Source: Halichondria panicea (taxonomy: Eukaryota > Porifera > Demospongiae > Suberitida > Halichondriidae). Taken from it: 64,000 bases of DNA. Shown here one piece after another: positions 1 to 10,670 of this stretch. Position numbers and translations under genes: made by a program. The stretch covers positions 14,876,198 through 14,940,197 of the forward strand of contig NC_087377.1 of the NCBI RefSeq assembly GCF_963675165.1, read 5' to 3'. Each line of letters begins with the position of its first letter. The first letter of the stretch is position 1. Under the pieces are notes generated by a model. That model saw nothing but the letters and a program-made list of their open reading frames with translations, did not search any database and was not told the DNA's origin.

Positions 1-130
1 CGCTATGTAGTCGAGCATGGCTACAGAATTAACATACAGTTCAAAGGTCAACTTTGAAGTAGCTAAGGTAGTATAGAACTATTAGGTATAGCTAAGGTGA
101 ACTACTAGTAGTGCTCAGGGCCACCGTATA
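1..130. repeat. Short tandem repeat tract, inverted relative of 20318-20525
   Basis: Degenerate repeats of about 20-25 bp built on GTAGCTAAGGTAG end at GCTCAGGGCCACCGTA. The same sequence occurs in reverse orientation at 20318-20525, which begins ACGGTGGCCCTGAGC. It looks like one end of a dispersed element with internal minisatellite repeats. Its left end is outside the window. Confidence 0.6.
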
Positions 131-336
131 TTATTTTATGATTGATTTCACAGTTTATCGTGAGTTGGTTGCACATGCAATGCCAATGTCATGCTTTGCA
201 TCAATAATATGCTTTATCAGTAATAGATGCATGTACGCAATGGGAGGATGCATTGTCCCATAGAGCTCTTATAGTTGTAGTTTGTAAGCTTATTATAGCT
301 TTAAATGAAAGTTTCTATTTCAATTTATTCATGTAG

Positions 337-2297
337 TATTTTCCAAGTACGGGCATCACAGTATTCAGCAACGTCCTCCACACGCATCTAGCTGGTGAGT
401 TTTGTTGCTACATGCACGGAGATTACAGCTTCTCACGCAAGTCATGTGTCTATGCATTTGTTAAATTACCCCATGCACCTGGGGTCTGTATCATAGCAAC
501 TGCATGATGGGGCTTAACTATCACATTCCTCATGCATAAACTCCCTTAAGAGCGCATAATTATACTAGCCTCACAGCCAATCGGTAGGGGCAGGGCAGAT
601 GGGTGGGGCTCGCTAAACACCATGCATGCAGGAAGGCATGAGATAAGGGTGGGACAAATGGACAAATTAGTGCGTAGCTTTTATATAGAAGCTTATAGCA
701 CTGGCTGGGTCATACGCACAAGCTTGTCATTTGTTTTAATATTATAGCTATAATTATGTGTACAAGGTGAGGTATTAAGCATTTCATTCCAGTGGGTATA
801 TAACAGCTATTATCCACTTCAAATTTATGGTAGTGTAAACATCCTTGGCCAAAAGCGAAGAGCTTTATGCCATAAATTCTGATGTATATATATATATATA
901 GTGGACACATGGACACAAAGAGTATAACATGCAGTCATAACTTTACACAAGGTGTTGGAGTTACTTTGCACCATTATCGGAGACTTGATCAAGACTCCAG
1001 CACTTGCAGTGCATTAGAGGAATTGGCACCAATTGAAGACAACCCTTCGTACGACTTCAACTACCAACAATCCACTCTTCTTCCAAATCCTATCACAGTT
1101 TTGCCCGTGAGTTTCAAACAATGAGTTCCTGACCAGTGAAGTACAATGCTATATAATTATGTCTTATATATACGAATACAGGATAATTATGACAACAATG
1201 ACGATCATATAATTTTTTATCTTGCTTATTTTCAGGGAGATAGTCTTCGTTTGGAATGCAGCTACAACACTGAGAATAGAAACTCTACTACCCTGGTATG
1301 CCAAATATGCATAAATCTTACTTGACATGCATACTGCATATTTTCGAACACTTTTTTAGGGTGGACCAGCAACGATGGACGAAATGTGCCTGTCTTTCAT
1401 TTCCTACTATCCTCGTATGGGCCTTGCTAGCTGCATTAGTGTTCCAAATAGTAACGACCCCACATTTTTGCAAAATTTCTTAAGAGACCATGTTCCCCCG
1501 TAAGTATAATAATACTTTTCTATACAACTCTGTTGCAACTTACCAGGCTATAACAATGCACATGAACTCAACCCATAATTATATATACATTTTACTGAAT
1601 TACAGAAATGTGCTACTGGCACTGTTACAAGCTTCAATACAAGGAAGAAGTGCCCTAACTAATGCTTGGAACATGATAAACTGGAGTTCGGATGCAATTG
1701 ATTCTTTTGAGAGTGACTATCTTAATGGTCCCTTGATTGATGTCTGTATTCCTGTTCTTGTACAGGTATATAAATTAAAGTTCAAGATAATAGCAAGCGG
1801 TATAAAAGGCATGCAACAGCAAAAGAGCAGAGTTCAATCGTGGGCAGATGAATGTGCATGAAAAATAGACATTTCTATTTTTAGCATTTCATGCAAATTC
1901 ACACATTTCTCCGCCCACGTTTGAATTCTGCTAGCTAGTGTACTAGATAGTGAGTTGCATGCCTTCTCTTCTTTTATATGCCCTTGATAATAGCATATAA
2001 AAGTAAAATACAACCATGGTTGTTTTCCCACATACACCTGTAACGATTATAATAGTGTTAGGTTAGAATATTTATAATTATGAGTACTTCTTTTTTCGCT
2101 TGCAGGATAGCACTGACCTTCAGTTCATACGACATGAGGGGTTTGAAGAACCCAACTGTACCTACCAAGCAGCTGACCAGTGCACTGGTTTCATGCCCAT
2201 GGATTGTTGCTCTCGTATAGGTGGTGCTGGTGAAATAATCTCCGGAAGTTTGGTGCTAGTCATACTCTGCCTGGCTGCTGTACTCTCCATGTTTTGA
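337..2297 (+). CDS. MOXD1-like: DBH/MOXD1-like copper monooxygenase, 3' part (gene cut by left window edge)
   Basis: Six exons match exons 8-13 of the three complete paralogs on the other strand: 337-394, 952-1106, 1236-1295, 1360-1499, 1606-1765 and 2106-2297 (stop TGA). Intron phases agree with the paralogs throughout. Exon 8 carries the CuB ligand motif HTHLA just before a GTGAGT donor. Exon 11 carries DEMCLSFISYYP, whose Met is the expected CuB methionine ligand. The last exon ends in a hydrophobic tail of about 20 residues with almost nothing after it, suggesting a GPI signal or tail anchor. Family knowledge: these are secreted or lumenal ascorbate-dependent type II copper hydroxylases. 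Exons 1-7 (DOMON and CuA half) must lie left of the window. The exon 9 acceptor reads ACAAG with a poor pyrimidine tract and is the weakest splice call. No frameshift is seen in these exons. Confidence 0.82.
1795..1985. mobile_element. Hairpin MITE in intron 12 of the left-edge MOXD gene
   Basis: Imperfect inverted arms (GGTATAAAAGGCATGCAAC on the left, its partner around 1955-1985) are bounded by GATAATAGC direct repeats at 1786-1794 and 1986-1994. The 9-bp duplication and hairpin structure fit a non-autonomous DNA transposon. A related single arm is visible near 5796-5860. Confidence 0.6.
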
Positions 2298-2536
2298 AAA
2301 CTAACTTTATAATGACTTCAATTAGTTTATAGTTTGGACACTCGATGGTAACAATAATTTTTAGCTTCTTTTAAGAGTACCATCTTCTTAGACTCGTTTC
2401 CCATATTAATCTGGTATTTATCTGCACGGCAAACAGTATACTATTATATAAAATGCAGATGCAGTGACGGTTACATTTATATATATGGGGGATACATAAT
2501 TATTGTGGAATGATTCACTGTCATTGCCTTTAGAAG

Positions 2537-2652
2537 CAGATCGAGGAGGTACGACATCCGCGTGTCTTAAACACCCACATTCCTTGAACTTTGACCTAAG
2601 GAATGTGTGTCTAAAACATTTCCTTTGACACGTGGATGTTGTACCTCCTCTG
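2537..2652. mobile_element. 116-bp palindromic MITE with 9-bp target duplication
   Basis: The arms pair as CAGA..AGGAGGTACGACATCC and its near-perfect reverse complement GGATGTTGTACCTCCTCTG. Exact 9-bp direct repeats CTTTAGAAG flank it at 2528-2536 and 2653-2661. It lies downstream of the left-edge MOXD gene. A 9-bp duplication fits Mutator-like elements, but that assignment is inference. Confidence 0.7.
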
Positions 2653-2764
2653 CTTTAGAAGAGATTGGATCACTTGTGATACGGCGCAGGACAGAGATAA
2701 TAATATAATAAGGGTCATTTTAGTCGTGTGCATGGTCTCGTGAAAAAGTTTTCACTTTATTAGG

Positions 2765-3233
2765 TCGACACAACTCGTGTGATTTTAATTTCAGCTGGAA
2801 TGATGCAGACCCTGTGGGTGACGATTCCAATCAGGTGATATACTTTGGCAACCAAAACCGAGTTTCGTTCAGCCTCAACCTCTTGGGTAGGCATGTGGCA
2901 AATATTCTGGAATATACTTTTTTGAATATTAATAGGCAGTCTTGTTTACAATTTGAGTATTGAATAGGCACTGTGAACTGATGCATAGCTCAGAAAATGC
3001 CAACATTTCACATGGCAGTAATCTAATTTTAGTCCTATCAATGTTGAAACCACACTTTTTGTGCATGTGCTGTGTATGTTAAATAATTTGAATAATAGGT
3101 GTCATCAATAGGCTGGTCAAGTGAAAGTATATATAGGTGAATATTTGGCACAGCCCTACTCTTGGGTGGTCAACAAGAGCCACCCCCTGATCCTGCATGC
3201 CGACCTGCAAACATTAAGCATTACTGTGTCTGA
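2765..3233 (+). pseudogene. Relic of MOXD exon 3 (DOMON region), split by a MITE
   Basis: After an acceptor-like TTAG, the DNA encodes DTTRVIL, then SWNDADPV and NLLG. It resumes after the insertion with GGQQEPPPDPA and DLQTLSITV. This is the intact-paralog exon 3 pattern (SDTARMIFSWN, LLGGQQEVPPDP, DLQSFDITV). Two extra 4-base stretches, near 2790 (AATT) and 3200 (GCAT), break the frame, and a 271-bp MITE interrupts it at LLG|GG. No neighbouring MOXD exons are seen, so this is a stray fragment on the same strand as the left-edge gene. Confidence 0.75.
2888..3158. mobile_element. hAT-type MITE inserted in the MOXD exon relic
   Basis: The left end reads TAGGCATGTGGCAAATATTC and the right end is the near reverse complement of TAGGGCTGTGCCAAATATTC. 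Exact 8-bp target duplications CTCTTGGG lie at 2880-2887 and 3159-3166. Removing the element and one duplication restores the LLGGQQ coding match, so the boundary is independently verified. It is related to the element at 10066-10492. Confidence 0.85.
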
Positions 3234-3317
3234 TGTCTGATGCATATAGTAAGTGCTCTCGTTTACTCCTTATCTATGTTATATGCTATACTGCATGGCA
3301 TGCACGCATGATTGTAC

Positions 3318-3500
3318 CGTATTACTAGACGGTGAAAAACCTTTGCGAATGAGCCAAATCAGTTAACCCTTTATGATCTAACTATTGCGTTCTGGCAAGG
3401 ATCATTAGTAATATTTACGGATTTTATTCAGTGTTGCGAATTGATCAACCATTCGCAAAGTTCGCAAATGTTTATTGTTCGCAAAACAGCTTGGTATGAT
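3318..3500. repeat. Palindromic MITE-like repeat (GTATTACTAG / TTCGCAAA family)
   Basis: It contains CCGTATTACTAGA, CTTTGCGAATGAGCCAAATC and CATTCGCAAAG. The fuller copy at 40009-40217 carries the same blocks in reverse, with ends ACGTATTACTAG and its complement. A truncated copy lies at 9444-9560. No coding content. Confidence 0.6.
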
Positions 3501-3885
3501 TATGATTCACACTTCAAGCCTGGAGTTAGTATGTGATGGTAATCTTGTGCTGGCTTGCATCATGCATGCATGATTAGCAGTGCCAATATGCAATGTTTTA
3601 TGCAATCATCGACTCCAACCATAGCATAATAGGATCGGATATCTAATATACACCCAGCAAAATGTGTGTATGTGGAATCTATACTTCTGATTTGTGATCA
3701 CCACAGTATCAACTATCACTTGCAATGCACATAGCTTAGTCTGGCTTCTGTTTCATATTGTGGCCATTGCATCCCACAATGCACTGTACTGCTACATTGT
3801 AAGGCTTCTGTTTCATCTTGTGGCCATTACATCCCATCCATGCACTGTACTGCTAATCAGTTATAGGAATTTATATACGATAGTG

Positions 3886-5425
3886 ATGGCAATCAAAAGG
3901 TTTTTTGTGTTCGCTGTGGTCCTGAGTGTGATGATCATGCTCGTTATATCATGGACCCTACACTCTGAGGGCAGTACCCACATAGCAATAAGACTGACTG
4001 ATCCTATCTTGAACTCCAAGACATACCACAATGCCTCACATGTGGGATACTGGCAGAGCCATGGTGGTGTTACATGCAATGTCAGTGTCAGCTCTGCGCC
4101 ATCACCTAACATCAGTACAGCTCTGGAGAGATGGCGAAAGCAAGTGTTTAGTACGGATACTCAGGATTTGAGCAGTGAAAAGTTTACAATTGTCATGTTG
4201 ACCTATATCAGAGGGTATCGATTCTGGCCAAGATTTTGCGGCACTATACTGTGCAACACCACGATTGGCTAAGTTTGTTGTGATATGGAACGATATTGAG
4301 CGGGACATCCCTAAAGTCGTTCTCATGAGTAACCAATGTCAATTCCACTCGAGTTTATACGAGAGACAGAAAACAAGATCATAACCCGATTCAAGCCGCG
4401 ACCACAAATAGAGACTGACTGTGAGTTACTTGATACCTTCACCACTCACACACACACTCATGCAGTATACTCCTTTCCATGCATGTGTAGGTGTGTTCAT
4501 TCTGGACGATGATCGATGGATCACTGACTTAACTGCATGACCTCACTTTCGCTTTCAACGTTCGGTAATAGTGCTGTATATATATATATATATGATCGAT
4601 GTGTATCTGGAGTAAATCCATCCTTTCACTCACGATACTAGATCATGTCTAATAACTCTTACCCCCCCCTCCCTACAGGAGAATAGATATCGTATTGTCG
4701 GCTTTAATGAATGCAAAAGGTCCCACAGTCGCAACTCTCAGGGGCAGTATACTTACAAATAGCCGGTTACAGAAATGGTGCGTCTATCATGATGACGCGG
4801 CAACAGGATTTCTGCACAGGTAAGCTTTGGCAGATATTTATACCCGCACAATTGAATATACTAAATTCCCCTTGTGATTATACACTATATAAATTCTATT
4901 TCTTAGGGCATACCTCGATATGTACTTTGACCCTGGGGCCTTGCTACCAGCAGGCATGATGGAAGATAAGGATTGGACTATAATGTATTGCGATGACATT
5001 CTCATGAACTGCGTGGTTGAACGTTTCCTGGAACTGGTCTCGTGGCCGCAGCCAAGTCTAGTGGTGGTCAAGGGAAAGAGTGCCATTGGGAGCATAGAAG
5101 GAGAAGCAGGTCGTATGGGTTGTCCTACCTGCATACATAGAAGAGGGCTATATACAACCCACCGTTTGTAAAGCATAATAATCTTGTGTTGTGTACGTAG
5201 AAAGACTAATTTTATCCCCTTCCCGAAAAAATAAAGCAAAATAATTGTAGCATTATAATTTATGTGTGTCTGAAGTTAAACTATGATTTTACCCCCCGGC
5301 CCCCTCTCCCCACACACAGCCAGGGCAGGAGATCACCCTGGGCTGCATACGCTACGACCTGACCACCACAAACAAAGATACCAAGGAGATAATTAACATC
5401 AGTATATACTTCCGTCAGCCCTATA
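3886..5425 (+). pseudogene. Exostosin-like GT64 glycosyltransferase pseudogene
   Basis: The start ATG at 3886 opens a type II membrane anchor (hydrophobic residues about 6-22) and a stem. Motifs typical of exostosin/EXTL2 GT64 enzymes follow in changing frames: FTIVMLTY, ILRHYTVQH, RLAKFVVIWNDIERDIP, RFKPRPQIETD, the metal-binding VFILDDD (about 4500), RYRIVGF, HDDAATGFLHRAYLDMYF and YCDDILMNCVV. At least three frame changes occur (near 4230, 4255 and 4770), so no continuous protein can be made. Introns remain recognisable (for example donors after 4420 and 4818). Family role: transfer of N-acetylhexosamine in the Golgi or ER, as in heparan sulfate synthesis. A second relic of the 3' end lies at 17430-17790. 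Sequencing error is possible but would have to hit several sites. Confidence 0.75.
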
Positions 5426-5952
5426 CAAGTTTAAATTAAACCATGAATATATATATATATATATAGATCTCAAAATTGTACATGCATGATGCTGTTTGGA
5501 ATGTGGGATAGTTCCTCTTGTTTCAACCTACATTCTATATAAGCACCACTCTATAAATCACTGTGGTGTTCTTCGGTGTATGCTATAGGTTGTGCTCTTT
5601 ATAATAATTATATAGACATCACCATATATATGCACTATTAATCTCGCGCTTTTATTCTCAGTATAAACCACACAAATTTAACATACTACTGACTCGAACC
5701 ATTATAATATATTATTATACCTATAATAAATGAAAGCACCGCTCACGCGGGTTACTATCAAGTGATGCATGATGCAGTACAATATCATTCAAAGTTGCAT
5801 ATAAAAGAAGAGAGGGCACATAACATGCAGCAAAACAGCAGAATTTAAACGTGCATATGATTATATACTATAAGTTCAGCACAGCCACTCTTGTACCCTC
5901 ATGCATGCATTCATGCACTGCCTTGGCACTACATTTCCTTTGATCTCAAATG
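5426..5952. other. Intergenic, no gene seen
   Basis: AT-rich DNA with an (AT)n tract near 5445-5465 and a single arm related to the hairpin MITE of 1795-1985 around 5796-5860. No exon-like reading frame was found on either strand. Confidence 0.5.
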
Positions 5953-6590
5953 TTAAAAGGCAACAATACCTATAGGCATTGCATTGAATGCCATTGTAAC
6001 GATGCCACTGTTAAAAGTTGTGCTGTGTCCAAGCGTCGCTAAGTTTCTAAAGTGCATTATAACCGTTAGGTAAGTCAACACTGCATGTACTATTATTATT
6101 ATAGCTATAAGATTATCGATTATCTTAGGTGCACTCATTTCTGAAGTAATTTATTGCTCGTATATATGGCATGAATCCTTGTGATCTTATAGTTACGTAC
6201 GTCAATCCGTCACAACGTCATTCACATGCAGGTCTATTATATGCATGCATTAGATAATTCAAGATATTGTACAGTAGAACCTCCATAAAACGGACACCAT
6301 TGGGGAACAGCCTTTTGGCCGTTATATATGTATATTGAGAGGTAGCCTCAAGACAAACGATTGTCTTACTGCCAATATAAAAACTGCTGCTGAACTTACA
6401 CTTCATTTCCATACTTGAGGACATAATTATGTATATGTAATCCAGGACACTATATACTTAGCTAGATTGTGCAAAATAATGCTATAATTTTCTGCTAATT
6501 CTGGGTGAGGAGTCCACTCTGCCTGATGCATGCTATCCATTGTAGCTATACTGGATATTTTGCAACACGATCATGCAGAGGATGTAATTG

Positions 6591-6664
6591 TTGACACCCT
6601 CTTAAGCATGCCAACTATAATAATTTTATAAGCTATGTAGTTGGCATGCTTTAAGAGGGTGTCT
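6591..6664. repeat. Hairpin with 25-nt arms
   Basis: GACACCCTCTTAAGCATGCC pairs with GGCATGCTTTAAGAGGGTGTC across a short AT loop. The paralogous position at 20098-20160 keeps the outer arms. Likely a small palindromic MITE. Confidence 0.6.
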
Positions 6665-7138
6665 ATACAGTATTGTCTCATATATAGCTTAATTGCATGG
6701 GTGTTGGTGGGGATGAAGGAATTGGAGAAATTTGCTAGCAAAATGGGCTGTAAAAAATTTAACAAGCTTTATGCATTCCGTTGCAGATATACGATTGATG
6801 CCACATTTATGTTATACTTGTGAATTCGCTGTAAAGGTGTATATGTATCGAGTTAGAATGAATTCACAAGTTTAATCTAACCATGCATATACATGAGTAA
6901 CACCGGCTCTTCAAAATGTGTATATAATTATGAAAATGGGTATAGTGGCTGCAATAGCATGTAGCAGAAAAGGGGGGAGGCCCGGGAAAGCTGATAGCAG
7001 AGCAGGCATTATGGGATAGTGCATGGGCACCGCTGCAGGCAGTATATAGGGTTGGTATAATTATAGATTATAATTATATGCTGGCATAATTTTGAGCACA
7101 ATAATATAATAGGCACATTTTTTGGGTGAGAATTATGC

Positions 7139-7196
7139 TAGCTTCGAGACCAGGCCGATTAAAATACGTATTTTAATCGGCCTGGATTCGAGGCTA
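7139..7196. mobile_element. Foldback element, 58 bp, TAGCCTCGA family
   Basis: The whole element is a hairpin: TAGCTTCGAGACCAGGCCGA... and ...TCGGCCTGGATTCGAGGCTA meet at an AT-rich centre. Exact 9-bp direct repeats GAATTATGC flank it at 7130-7138 and 7197-7205. Same family as 32798, 50836 and 61315. Confidence 0.85.
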
Positions 7197-7205
7197 GAAT
7201 TATGC

Positions 7206-8286
7206 TGGCATAATAGGTACCTTTAACAGAATAATAGGCAGGTTTTGGAAATACTGGTCAACGAATTAAACATTAATTTTGTATAGGGCTGGTGGAAGTA
7301 TAGTATACTGATGTTAATTTATTATTTCCTTGGTAAAAATTATTATGGTGTTTAGAGATAGAGTCATGTGGCTATATATTGCATGTGCAACGACGTGGGG
7401 TCTGTGTTGTGCTTAAAGATAGATGAAAGAAGGAATAACGTGGGAATAATTAATAGGCGATTTGAAAAGAAATTTGAAAAGAAAATTTGAATTTATAGCA
7501 TAAAAGAATAGCATATTAGTAACATCTCGAGCATAATCTACCAACTCCTAGCAGGCAGACATAATTATAAGGAAAGTGAGAGAGGGTGGGTGGACAAAGG
7601 GTATATATAATATAGGACGGGTATACTGGAGGGCAGGGCTAACCTCGTTCTCAGGCCGAAACTGAGGATATATACTTGATGGTTTTCTACAGTCACGAAG
7701 TATACTCGTGAAACGTTAACTGCGACATCTATATATAAAAAAATTATATCAGAACATGACGATGTTGGTACCAAACCGTACAGTGCACATGTACCCTCCT
7801 CAGGTACATGTGCATTATACACCGATATATTGGGAGTACTGAAATCATGAAAGTGCTGGTGCAAGGACCGGCCGGGGAGGGGCAGGTAAAATTCACCTAT
7901 AAACCACGATTATAAGGGGGGATTTCGCGCTACCCATGCAGCACAGTCCGATCATTATTTGCAAAAGGGCCGGGACGAGAGTATTGCTGGTTGGGTGGTC
8001 TGCATGTGAATCATGATCATGCATGAGATTGAAATGTGTGCTAGAATAACTTGGCAGGTAAAATTAATGGTTAACCACGCAGTTGCACCTCATGGCTATA
8101 CACATGTCTCAATTGTATTGCTATTTTTCATGAGAATTAGCCAAAAAATTAACACAACTTAAGCACACAGTTATTTGCATGGTCACTGACTATAATTAGT
8201 TTGACTGGAGATCATGTGACAGCACTAATAGAGATGATACACTTTTTATTCCTTTGCAGATATAACTGTATACCAGTTGTGGGATA
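7206..8286. other. Intergenic region upstream of the first GT32 copy
   Basis: No convincing exon. It holds a short hairpin around CACATGTACCCTCCTCAGG (7785-7815). From about 7930 the sequence is shared with 20870-21260 ahead of the second GT32 copy, including GAGATCATGTGACAGCACTAAT, which also occurs near 29530 and so is a dispersed repeat. Confidence 0.5.
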
Positions 8287-9397
8287 ATGAAAGTAAGGCA
8301 CCCCTGGTTTTGCATAAAGGTTGCCATCATCCTTTCAGCACTGATCATCACTATTAGTATTGAAGAGTTGTTTAAAATTTCTCTTCAAGGAAAGAATGCA
8401 CAACATTCCGATCCATCTACTCTGATGGGATTAATGACAACATCGTGGAATAACTTCAGCCAAAACCAGTCACATGATGTTCCTTTGAAATTAGGCACCT
8501 TATCCATAACTCCACCACTTTCCCTTATAGGAGGAGAGAGAAAATTGTTGTTTTATCTCATTTTCACCACAAATGCTACTGTCGGATCAGATAAAAGGTT
8601 ACATGGAAAGTTCAATTGGCGCCACCTACGTACTGTTGAATCCATTTTCTATCACCATCCGACTGCTGAAGTCAATATGTACAGTAACACCTTACCCAAT
8701 AACACTTTCAATGCCTTGACTGAACTTGGTTACTCAATTCAGATTCACAGGTACGATTTAAAAAGAATGCTCATTGGTACTCCAGCCGAGGGTTTCATAA
8801 TGAAGTTGGAAAAGGCTAGAAAACACAAAAACTGGTATTCTAATGAATCTAATCTTGTTCGTATGCTCCTTTTGTACAAATTTGGTGGCATTTACATGGA
8901 TACAGATATTATTGTGGTGAGACCACTATATTCCCTGGGAAGGAACATTGCAGGGTGGCAGACACAAAACAGAACGATAAATAATGCTTTTTTGAAGTTT
9001 GAGAAAGGGAATGCATTTATAAAAGTTTGCCTAAAAGAATTTTCACAACACTATGAGCAGAAATGGGGTTTTAATGGACCACAACTCATCACCAGGATTT
9101 ATTTCAGATCAAATTGGAGCAGTTATGATGTAGAAATCGTTGACCGCAACTTATTCTACATGATTCACTGCAGTAATAATAACCATTCACTGTTTCGAGG
9201 ACACAGAAGGAAATACTTTTGACATCAATATGAAAGTGCTTAAAACTGAGGCTTTTGTTGTGCACACAAACACAAAGATCACAGAATACCAAGGAATAAA
9301 CGGCCCTCTGAAAAATGGCACAATTTGTAAGTACCTCTATAATTCATTTTGTGTCCTTTGTGATAAAGTTTACCTGGACTATAAAGTGAACAGCTAA
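8287..9397 (+). pseudogene. GT32 (A4GALT/A4GNT-like) glycosyltransferase, copy 1, 3' frameshift
   Basis: A single-exon gene starts with a type II signal anchor (residues about 9-25), then a stem with N-glycosylation sites, then the GT32 core. NLVRMLLLYKFGGIYMDTD contains the DxD motif that binds Mn-UDP-sugar, followed by NGPQLITRIYF near the end of the catalytic domain, as in Gb3 synthase. The first frame stops at 9222. Compared with copy 2, one extra base around 9175-9190 shifts the frame. The remaining residues (from FDINMKVL to the stop at 9397) are still present in another frame. The product would lack about 60 C-terminal residues. Family members add galactose or GlcNAc to glycolipids or mucin glycans in the Golgi; the substrate here is unknown. 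Confidence 0.75.
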
Positions 9398-9443
9398 CTG
9401 TAGCTAACTGTAGCTATAATTATTATCTGCATCATGTATATAT

Positions 9444-9560
9444 CGTATTACTAGAATATTTTGCGTGTGAAAAACCTTTGCGAATGAGCCAAATCAGCAA
9501 GAAATTTGACCCTTTGCGATCTAACTATTGCGTTCTGGAAAGGATCATGTATATTTACTA
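9444..9560. repeat. Truncated GTATTACTAG/TTCGCAAA repeat
   Basis: CGTATTACTAGAATATTTTGCG, then CCTTTGCGAATGAGCC and GATCTAACTATTGCGTTCTGG, match the repeats at 3318 and 40009. The far arm is missing. Confidence 0.6.
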
Positions 9561-9662
9561 ACTGATGCATGACTATATTTGTATAGCGGAACTCTTTAGC
9601 TATAATTATGTAGCTGGAGCTGACCAAAAATCAATAAAAACACATCTGTATAATTATGCATA

Positions 9663-10054
9663 CCATATATGCTTGATCAGGAGCCGCGGCTACTAAATGT
9701 TTCATTTTGCTGGAAGAGGAGGCTACAATTCAAGAGGGGCCACAGTTCAAGAGCGGCGTTTATTAGCTCCAAATAATTTAGTTTGTCATCAAAAGTTGTT
9801 TTCACCTGCATAAACTTGAACTCTGCCATGAGAAGTCTTTGTGAAGCACTAACAAGCTGCTACTCATAGCTACGTACATGTAGCTAGCTGCTAGTAATAA
9901 TTTTTTTGGCTGCCACATGCAGAAATGCTAGAGTCAAAGTTCACTGAGGCTACTATTTGAGAGCGGCTACTAAATGTTTCATTTTGCTGGCAAGGGAGGC
10001 TACTATTTGAGTGCGGCCTTTATACAAGAGCGGCCTCTGATCAAGCATATACGG
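9663..10054. mobile_element. 392-bp MITE with TA target sites
   Basis: Terminal inverted repeats CCATATATGCTTGATCAG and CTGATCAAGCATATACGG are bounded by TA at 9661-9662 and 10055-10056. Inside, GAGGCTACTATTTGAG and GCGGCTACTAAATGTTTC blocks repeat near both ends. TA sites fit a Tc1/mariner/pogo-type non-autonomous element. Confidence 0.75.
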
Positions 10055-10065
10055 TACATGGTAAT

Positions 10066-10492
10066 TAGGCCTGTGCCAAATACACAGTATTCAAATTTTT
10101 TCACCTATTATTCAAATTATTTATTCACACTTGATCAGCCTAATATTCAACTTCATCAGCCTATTATTCAAATTGATGACACCTATTATTCAACATACAC
10201 AGCAGCGAAATAAACACCTATAAATTATATAGCACCAAAAAATAGGATTAAGATTAAGTCACTTTCAGCAGCGAAATAACAAACTTTAGCCACAAAAATG
10301 TGATCTCAACTCTCAACATTGATTTGGACTAACAATCATAGTTTACTGCCATGTAAAATGTGGGTGTGTTCTGAGCTAAGCTACTGCGCATATGCAACTC
10401 AATGAATATCGTTAAACTGTTTTCACAGTGCCTATTATTCAAAGACTGCCTATTATTCAAAAAATTATTCTGGAATATTTGGCACAGGCCTA
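10066..10492. mobile_element. hAT-type MITE, 427 bp, with CTATTATTCAA repeats
   Basis: Ends TAGGCCTGTGCCAAAT and ATTTGGCACAGGCCTA are inverted repeats. The 8-bp flanks ATGGTAAT (10058-10065) and ATGGCTAT (10493-10500) match at 6 of 8 positions, as expected for an aged hAT duplication. CTATTATTCAA recurs at least five times inside near both ends. It begins 11 bp after the TA-type MITE. Confidence 0.8.
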
Positions 10493-10670
10493 ATGGCTAT
10501 TATATAATTATACATATCCGCTATAATTTTTATTGTATCAATAATTATATAGGGGTTTATATAGGTCTAATTATATCGACTAATTATATAAATAGACTAA
10601 GTACAAATTAACTAATCTAGTATACAAGTATAAAAACGTCTAAAACAGATTACATGCAGTTTTGTTCACT

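Larger units (their letters stand above)
5953..9440. repeat. Left copy of a duplicated block (partner 19450-22390)
   Basis: Long stretches match the block at 19450-22390 in the same order: AATGCCATTGTAACGATGCC, CCATAAAACGGACACCATTG, the GACACCCTCTTAAGC hairpin, a shared promoter-side segment from about 7930, and the GT32 gene. The copies differ by insertions of MITEs on both sides (for example the foldback at 7139 only here, the hairpin at 19989 only there). This shows an old duplication with separate later insertion histories. Confidence 0.75.
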
